Assembly: GCF_963675165.1 (NCBI RefSeq)
Contig: NC_087388.1
Location: 1,590,800 to 1,654,799, forward strand
Origin: Halichondria panicea
Taxonomy: Eukaryota > Porifera > Demospongiae > Suberitida > Halichondriidae
Direction: 5' to 3'
Length of the DNA stretch: 64,000 bases
A program made the translations under genes and the position numbers. Positions within the stretch are counted from its first letter, which is position 1, and each line of letters opens with the position of its first letter. Positions 57,420 to 64,000 of this stretch are shown one piece after another. A model generated the notes under the pieces. That model was not told the DNA's origin, searched no databases, and saw only the letters and a list, made by a program, of their open reading frames with translations.

Positions 57420-60199
57420 CAGTCAGACAAAGAGCGGTGAAACGTCGAAATAGTGCAATTTTTAAAATGACAATATTCATTCAATAAAATGTTCATGGAT
57501 TATGAAATGAGAGATACAAAGAGAGAAATAAACTATCTGTCTAGCCAGTTCCTTGATGTGGCCTTTCCCTGCAGAGATCGATGAACAGTTTAAACATGAG
57601 TCAAAATAATTGAAATATTGCTAAACACGGGCAAACCCACTGCCAATCCTATGTAAAACCTACTGATAGTTGTACTAATAATCTTTAAGATCATCTACAC
57701 TACTTGAGTGTAGCACCTACGAAATATACCTAATTCTATGCAACCACAACACTTTAGCTGGATTTCCTCCGCAACTGCCATAATAATCTCCTCACGTTAT
57801 CCAACAATATATACATGACTTGCATCATCAATGTATAGTATAATTATACAACTCAACAGAAAATAAATATTATACATGCTCATATACACGCCTTGGCTTT
57901 TTGAAACACAGCATCACCCGTTTTAGATGAATACAGTGAAGCAAAATTAATGATCAGATATGCGATTGACGAAGTCAATGACGTGTGTGACTTGATAGAA
58001 CCTAAACATTTGAGTAATGTACACTCTTGGTATGCGTTAGTCACCATCCATTTGATTTCATAATCTGTTTGAATAAAATCTACTTGTGGTAGTTTATAGT
58101 GTCTAACTTGGGCTTGAAGAAGCCTTGAAATTGAGCTGTATCAGTTGTCCCATCATGCACAGGACTAGACAAAGTGCTTTCTAAGGTAAAAACTAGCTAG
58201 TATAACTATAATACTTTTGTTTATATACCAGTCTTAGGTAGATCCACTCTAAGACTTATCACAGCATATATACACATAACATAATTATATGTGTCATTTA
58301 TGCAGATACTTGTGAATACAGGGAAGCCTTTCAATAGCTCAACTTAGCTTTTGATCAGTGAAACATGTATCTGCATACCCTATATTGCATGGTGTCGAAA
58401 GATTCACTCCCATCATAGATAAGAGTAGAGAGGGATTGGAAACGAAAGTACCCTCGAAGTATCATCCATGTATCTTCTCGGTTTTAATCAAGGCTTATTT
58501 TTTTAACACAAGGGCTAATTCATGAGAATTGGTTTGCTGTCCGTAAGAAGTCCACTCGCAGTTCTGCTGTTATAAACATCAACTTTCATCTCATACTTGA
58601 GGCCATTTGGGACACAGTACACACCCTTAGCTAAATCATAGGTACTATAGGAACACAAGCATGAAAAAGCGCTTTGTGTACCTCTAGCTACTACACGACA
58701 ATCGAGATTATCTTCCAATCAGGAGGCATGTGATTCAGTGGTGGGAGTTAGCTCTGAGATGTTTATATGTATTGGATACAATAAGTTTTCCCGGGCTTTT
58801 ACGCTATGAAGAGATAAAGGATGGTCCCAGAGCCACTATGTATACACTTTATTGTAAATATCACGTAAATCACTTCCGTTTCCAATCCTTCTCTACTCTA
58901 TATCTATGCTCCCATGCAGTCACTGAAATATTAGCACCCGAACCCTGGATCGTAAGATCCATGCAGTGACCCTTTGGATTTAGTGACCCCCATATAAACA
59001 CTGCATTTTAGAATTGTTATTATGAGCTTTACAACACTATTAAAAACTAAGTGTAATATTGCCCGGGTCTGACCTTAAATATCAAATTGTAACACTAGTT
59101 CATACTGCTATATATGATCTAGTATGATATCTTTGTACAAAAAAACTACAAAGCACTATACGGTACATGTTTAATAGCCTCAAGCGGTTATTGGATTTAC
59201 ACGCGAGAGTAATTTGATAAACCACGCGAAGCTGCATGAGTTGATTACTGAAATCCAATATACCACGACAGGCCATTTTAACCGGCTTGTACGTATACTA
59301 TGTTCAGAGCTATTTCCTGTCATGCCTCATTAATGACTATTTGACGTCACTGTTGCTAAGCCAAATTTTGGAGTCTATATTTAATAAAGACTGCAACGAA
59401 AATTACCCGTTAGTGAGAAAAACAAGATTTGAAGAAGCTTTGAATTATCAAGCAGACTGTACCAGTTGACCTTACTGGACTAGACAAAAAGCGGTCTTCT
59501 AAAGTAAAAACTTAGTTGTATCATAGAAATTTATATCTTGCTATCCTCTTTGTTCTATATCCACTCTTACGCATAGTAGATCTACCTAACATAACCTTTA
59601 GCTCAACTTAGCTTTCTGATCAGTGAAAATGTTTAGATTTCATTTACCCTTAAGATTTAGGCCCCCCCCACATATATACACACTGCAAAGAATTATGAGC
59701 GTGGTTCATTTGGCTCTTATTCCGAGGTCTATAATTATAATGAAATTGCGTCGTTAATTTAAAAAATTATTTAATGACGTACGCATAATATTTTCGGAGC
59801 ATTGATTGTGCAAATGCATTATTTTATGCTCGTGTGTATCATTTACCTGCATGTTTATTTAGCTATAAAGATACCTGATAAGGAGTATCCTACTCCCATA
59901 CACATACCGCATTCCAAACTATTATCTGTTAATGTAGTTGTACAAACTGTCAAGTAGGAAACGTATGGAGTCTCATATCAAAATCCTTTTTTTAATGAAC
60001 ATAAGCTCCGTTTACACGACACCTAATCCGGGTCGAATCCGGATTGAATCTGCATGGGTCAGATTTTTCTGAGTAGTGGGCATAGCTGTGTGTGTTTGTA
60101 TGTAGAGTGTTACAGCTGCTCAGTGATAAATGAAGTGCAAGTAAGAGTTTCTATAGGCTTCTAACGTTTTCTTAGATTGCAATTAGTGCATCTGCATTA
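57420..60199. other. Intergenic, repeat fragments, no gene
   Basis: 57890-58195 and 59420-59515 carry the GAAGAAGCCTTGAA / CAGTTG / CTAAGGTAAAAACT motif set shared with block A and 10.6-12 kb; 58925-59000 repeats the AGTGACCCCCAT segment. No frame has recognisable content. Confidence 0.45.
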
Positions 60200-60335
60200 T
60201 ACCGTAAATTAATGAATTTACAGCGCCAGACACTTTTAAGTGGCGCATCTTTTAGAACCCCAGCTGGCGCCTGGCTTATTGCAGTTATTATGCCTCGAGG
60301 CGTAGCCGCACGAGGGATACGGTAAAGCTGACTGT

Positions 60336-60352
60336 GTGTGTGTGTGTGTGTG

Positions 60353-60383
<31 letters not shown>

Positions 60384-60399
60384 CTGTCTGTCTGTCTGT
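60336..60399. repeat. (TG)n(TCTG)n microsatellite
   Basis: About 64 bp of TG dinucleotides ending in TCTG units. Confidence 0.9.
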
Positions 60400-60689
60400 T
60401 CCAGCTGTAAATGCTCAACGGTTGCAATAAGACGAAAACTAACAGCTTCTATAGGCTTCTAGCCACCTTCTCTTGGATTTTGATTCGTGGATTAGCAAAC
60501 TAAAGCTTCTTTCTCTAGTTATGGCTAGTTTGACTCACATTGAAGGCTGTTGCAGTCTCTTCAGAATCTTTCGTAGCATCAACTGTTCGCACAAAGTTTC
60601 TATGCAACTTATAAGTTAGCCTTGCACTAAAGCGCTAGGTTTTTGTTAGCTACAAAAGTCAGAAAAGAGCTGCAAAGCTAGCTACGAGG

Positions 60690-61130
60690 GGTCCGACACT
60701 GTAATTTTTAGCGTACAAGATTTCAAAATCTCGAGATTTCACAAAGATTTCAGAGATTTCACAAAGATTTCAGAGATTTCAGAGATTTCAGAGATTTCAC
60801 AGAGCATCACTGGGGTTGAAGATTGAAAGTTCTACCGTCATTCAACACTTGCACTAGTCATGCACCTCGGTCATGGATGCACTAGCACTTGCACTAGCAC
60901 TTGCACTGTGAGCAGATGCAATCAAGGCATAGATGGGCGTGCCCGTCCCCTTTTTGTAGGCAGGCCACGCCCATCTAGTCAAGGCATGACACTGAGATTA
61001 CAATAAGATTACGGAAAATGAGGTCAAAGGTGGGATTTCAGAGATTTCAGAGATTTCAAGATTTCGGGATTTCATGAGATTTCAAAAGATTTCAAAAGTA
61101 GGTGTACAAGATTTCACGGAGTGTCGGACC
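60690..61130. mobile_element. GGTCCGACACT-ended element with AGATTTCAG tandem repeats
   Basis: GGTCCGACACTGTAATTTTT ... GGAGTGTCGGACC. Both subterminal regions hold arrays of GAGATTTCA/AGATTTCAG (60722-60800, 61037-61088). Confidence 0.75.
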
Positions 61131-61372
61131 ACTCGAAGATAGCTACACTGTTACTTCGTAATCAGGCCACGCCCTCCCAAACACTGCATTGACTTCTGCA
61201 GACACGCCCCTTATTCCTGTGGATCTAATGAGAAAATCATTCCCAGGCATCTAGCAGAATCAATCTTCTTCTTTGTTGCTTCCTAGATCCTTGAGGTCCT
61301 GGCATAAGCAGCCACAAAACACAACAATGATACCATAATTATACAATTGAATACAGATTATTTTATACACTT

Positions 61373-61415
61373 TTTCCTCTTCTATACTTCCTCTTCTATA
61401 CTTCCTCTTCTATAC
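61373..61415. repeat. Short tandem repeat, CCTCTTCTATACTT
   Basis: Three copies of a 14 bp unit. Confidence 0.75.
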
Positions 61416-61759
61416 GTTTGAGCGAAAGCAAATCATGGCGAGAGGCATTAGCACAGCGCCAGCTTGAACACTAGTTATAGTATAGACATTTTAGAGAAAA
61501 TAGGCGTGGTCTAGCTCAGTCACTTGCTAGCTATACCGTTGAGAGCTTACTCATAAACAACACATTCATGGACTGTATAGTGATGGGTCAGACAACTGTT
61601 CAGTATAATTTATAGTGTGATGATGGCTTAAGCTTGATGTTTCAAACCTTTATAAGCGCCCGAAAAAATAATTACAGGAACGGTAGGCACTTCTTTTAGG
61701 GCCTCAAAAATTATGCTGATACTGACATGGCGCTGTAATTACTTTAATTATACGGTAAT

Positions 61760-62325
61760 GCTTCGTTCTCGAGATATAGCTAGGTTTGCTTATAGATTGA
61801 AGAGTTAAAACTCTTCAATCTATGGTTTGCTAACTTAGAAGGCTTTTGCAGACTCTTCATCTGACAGACTCGTGTATAGCAACACCTGTTTGCACAAAGT
61901 TTCTATTCAACTTATGAGTTAACCTTGCACTATATAAAGTGCTAGCTGTTTGTTAGCTACTCAGAAAAGAGCTCGAATTTTTAAGTTGACAAAATTAAAC
62001 TTCAAGTTACATTGTAGATCTACACAGTCGTGCTTCTATCATTAAAGACCATGACATTCATCAAGCGGGCCATCAAATATAGATTTCTGTTTCCACTCTT
62101 CTATAATAAAAATATGTGTGTTTTGTCAAACAAATAAATAATATAAGTAATCATGGTCGATCATTACCCACTCTTTGAGTTTGCATGCATGCAGCAAAAT
62201 TAAATGCAAAAAATGTTCATCATTATAATGTGTGTATAAAAGCTAATAGCTTTATGTTATGTAGCTTTTGGTATCTCCACCGAGGCATCAGCACCCGCGG
62301 TGCTGCTTTCATTTTTCTAGCTGTA
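61760..62325 (-). mobile_element. R1 copy, minus orientation
   Basis: Right end (plus strand) CACCGAGGCATCAGCACCCG and CGGTGCTGCTTTC is the reverse complement of the R1 start. Interior ATGGTCGATCATTACCCACT matches 3590 and 50650 inverted. Confidence 0.7.
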
Positions 62326-62579
62326 AGGTTGTGTCAAATTAACGGAAGTTAGCTTTCGTCCAAGGTGCCCAGTACATGCAGACAAGACATCAGCTAGAAT
62401 TGACCTTAGATCAGGTTTTGACTGGGAGCGATTTGGCCCATTCAATTTTTCACTGGTTAGTAGACATGTCCCACATATTTGTGTGTGCAATTTGTACGAA
62501 TCAATATGTTCGTGAATTTATTGCATGAACATTTTATAAAATTAATGATGCAGTGCGACTTACTCCGTATAGAGATCAG

Positions 62580-62587
62580 TATAAAAG
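62580..62587 (+). promoter_or_regulatory. Possible TATA box
   Basis: TATAAAAG about 60 nt before the ATG at 62648. Plausible, but AT-rich context makes chance likely. Confidence 0.3.
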
Positions 62588-62647
62588 AATTGAATCATGT
62601 GATTTTTCTGTAAATTAAACTCCGTCACAATGCATATAGTTCCATAA

Positions 62648-64000
62648 ATGGCTGATGACAGCCAGTCAAGTGATACTCTTCTGCACACTGCTGCAAGCTG
62701 TGGGGACTTAGATGAGGTCAAAGAGCTGTTGATAACAAAGCAATATGAAGTGGACGTCAGAAACTCACACAACCAAACATCTCTTCATCTTGCATGTGCT
62801 AATGGTCATCTCGATACAGTTTGGACACTAGCCAATGACTTTGGTGCTGACATAGGAGCTATTGATAATGACAGAAATACACCATTGCTCTTTGCTGCCA
62901 AGAACAAGCATGTACAGATAATTATCATGTTACTTCTATTATTAATGTGTGATAGACGCCTCTCCAACGGAGACTACGTGTCCTGCTCCTTTAGTCGTAG
63001 TGAAATGGATTCTGATCACACTAAAATGTTTGAGGACGTCCTCTTTGAGTATTACAATGATTCTGAAGCTGTGGAGAAAACAATGCATCTGATAAGCAAA
63101 TTCTTTGTTAATTATATTAAATTCAAGGATTATAAAGATGATGGCTTTATTACATTGTTTGTAGCTGCATCACTTGGTCTCAAAGACTTAATTAATCGTT
63201 TAGTTACTGACAATAAAGCGGACCTGAATATTAAGGGCTTCTACGGCTTGTCTATTCTCCACTGTGCCTGTTTTGGGGGACATGTACTGCTCATGGACAA
63301 TCTTATTTCAGAACATCTTATGGACCTTTCTGTGAAAGATAACAATGGGCAATCAATTTTAACTTACGCCGTAATAAAGGGGGCTCCCTATTCATACGAT
63401 GGTGGTCACATAGAAGTGATTGACAAACTGATGATGGAATATGGCCTCAATGTCACATCTAAAGATAATGCTGGAAACACACCTCTACACATTGCAGCCA
63501 TGAAAGGACATGTTGAAGCAGTGAGATACCTGATCAATAAACACAATGCTGATGTTGATGGAACTAATAATCAAAACAATACTCCATTGATGATGGCTGC
63601 GCTGAATGGTCATGTGGACGTTTTGGATGTGTTAGTCAAAGAATTCAACAACGATTGTCAAGTTCGAGATTGCGATGGTGATACTCTCCTTCACTATGCA
63701 TGCTGGGGTGGTCATATAAAACTAATAGACCAACTTGTGGTAGATTATGACCTGGATCTCACATCTAAAGATAATGAAGGAGACACACCTCTACATATTG
63801 CAGTCATATACGGACATGTTGAAGTAGTGAGACAACTGATCAGTAAGCACAACGCTGATATTGAATGTACTAATAATCAAAACAGTACTCCATTGATGAA
63901 AGCTGTGCTGAATGGTCATGTGAATGTTTTGGATGTGTTAGTCAAAGAATTCAACAGCTGTTGTCTTGTCCGAGGATACAATGGTCTTACACTCCTTCAC
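62648..64000 (+). CDS. 5' part of another ankyrin-repeat family gene, open to window end
   Basis: ATG GCT GAT GAC, as in 19711 and 36186. 451 codons without a stop, truncated by the window. N-terminal ankyrins match the 19711 protein almost residue by residue (TSLHLACANGHLDTVWTLAN, TPLLFAAKNKHVQIIIMLLL, then the spacer with FEDVLFEYYNDSEAVEKTM), followed by TLFVAASLGLKD, SILHCACFGGHV and two ankyrin triplets in the NTPLHIAA / NTPLMMAA / TLLHYAC pattern. Unlike 19711, the triplets are clearly diverged from each other (GTNNQNN versus CTNNQNS, CQVRDCDG versus CLVRGYNG), so this gene has not undergone the recent homogenisation. It probably continues into Roc-COR beyond the window. All frames are intact over 1.35 kb, so it is likely functional. 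Confidence 0.85.
   Translation, partial: MADDSQSSDTLLHTAASCGDLDEVKELLITKQYEVDVRNSHNQTSLHLACANGHLDTVWTLANDFGADIGAIDNDRNTPLLFAAKNKHVQIIIMLLLLLMCDRRLSNGDYVSCSFSRSEMDSDHTKMFEDVLFEYYNDSEAVEKTMHLISKFFVNYIKFKDYKDDGFITLFVAASLGLKDLINRLVTDNKADLNIKGFYGLSILHCACFGGHVLLMDNLISEHLMDLSVKDNNGQSILTYAVIKGAPYSYDGGHIEVIDKLMMEYGLNVTSKDNAGNTPLHIAAMKGHVEAVRYLINKHNADVDGTNNQNNTPLMMAALNGHVDVLDVLVKEFNNDCQVRDCDGDTLLHYACWGGHIKLIDQLVVDYDLDLTSKDNEGDTPLHIAVIYGHVEVVRQLISKHNADIECTNNQNSTPLMKAVLNGHVNVLDVLVKEFNSCCLVRGYNGLTLLH

Larger units (their letters stand above)
60202..61755. mobile_element. TA-flanked element related to 35195-35619, expanded by insertions
   Basis: TACCGTAAATTAATGAATTT ... CTTTAATTATACGGTA. Shares GTGGCGCATCTTTTAGAACC and CTGACATGGCGCTGTAA with 35195-35619. 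It contains an R1-like block from 60289, a TG/TCTG microsatellite (60336-60399) and 60690-61130. Confidence 0.6.

Overview
The window is AT-rich eukaryotic DNA with short spliceosomal introns (GTAAGT donors, T-rich acceptors), very dense in small DNA transposons. Gene content (long ankyrin / Roc GTPase / COR / Death-domain genes, a ZNFX1-like helicase, cytoplasmic-type Ig and SAM exons) and repeat style point to an early-branching animal, most likely a sponge. That assignment is inference from family knowledge; no marker gene proves it.

The theme is one multigene family of intracellular, NLR/ROCO-like proteins (ankyrin repeats - Roc - COR - C-terminal module) in all stages of birth and death. 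Layout: 1-692, tail of a gene entering from the left, with two Death-like exons; 958-2951 and about 4070-4932, decayed tails lying in a tandem duplication; 6027-8828 (minus), a frameshifted ZNFX1-like pseudogene cut by a LINE fragment (8829-9349); 9350-10602, another decayed tail; 10603-19046, transposon-rich, no gene seen; 19711-32140, a nearly complete giant gene (7 exons) encoding ankyrins-Roc-COR-Ig-linker-second GTPase/COR-like-Ig-SAM, with one apparent single-base frameshift; 32850-33771, an orphan but open COR-end + Death + Death tail; 36186-40442, a full-length pseudogene whose upstream region is a copy of that of the 19711 gene; 44755-44975, an ankyrin shred; 62648-64000, the 5' part of a further intact ankyrin gene that runs off the right edge (no stop, easily missed).

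From 40443 to 62647 no convincing host gene was seen. It is a mosaic of non-autonomous DNA transposons, many with target-site duplications readable by eye (9 bp, 5 bp, TA, TTAA), a duplicated block (about 40.57-53.7 kb) in which one copy preserves empty sites for insertions in the other, minisatellites, and a decayed minus-strand LTR retrotransposon (54304-about 57390) with SCAN-like gag, zinc knuckle, protease and integrase but no reverse transcriptase between protease and integrase, resembling the Gmr1 gene order.

The strongest candidate for an undescribed system is the modular swap at one conserved phase-1 splice junction: the same ankyrin-Roc-COR exon, ending in the Tyr-Trp codons, is followed by Death-domain exons in some copies and by Ig/second-GTPase/SAM exons in the 19711 gene. 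Just downstream of that gene lie open, frame-compatible Death exons that it could use as alternative 3' exons.
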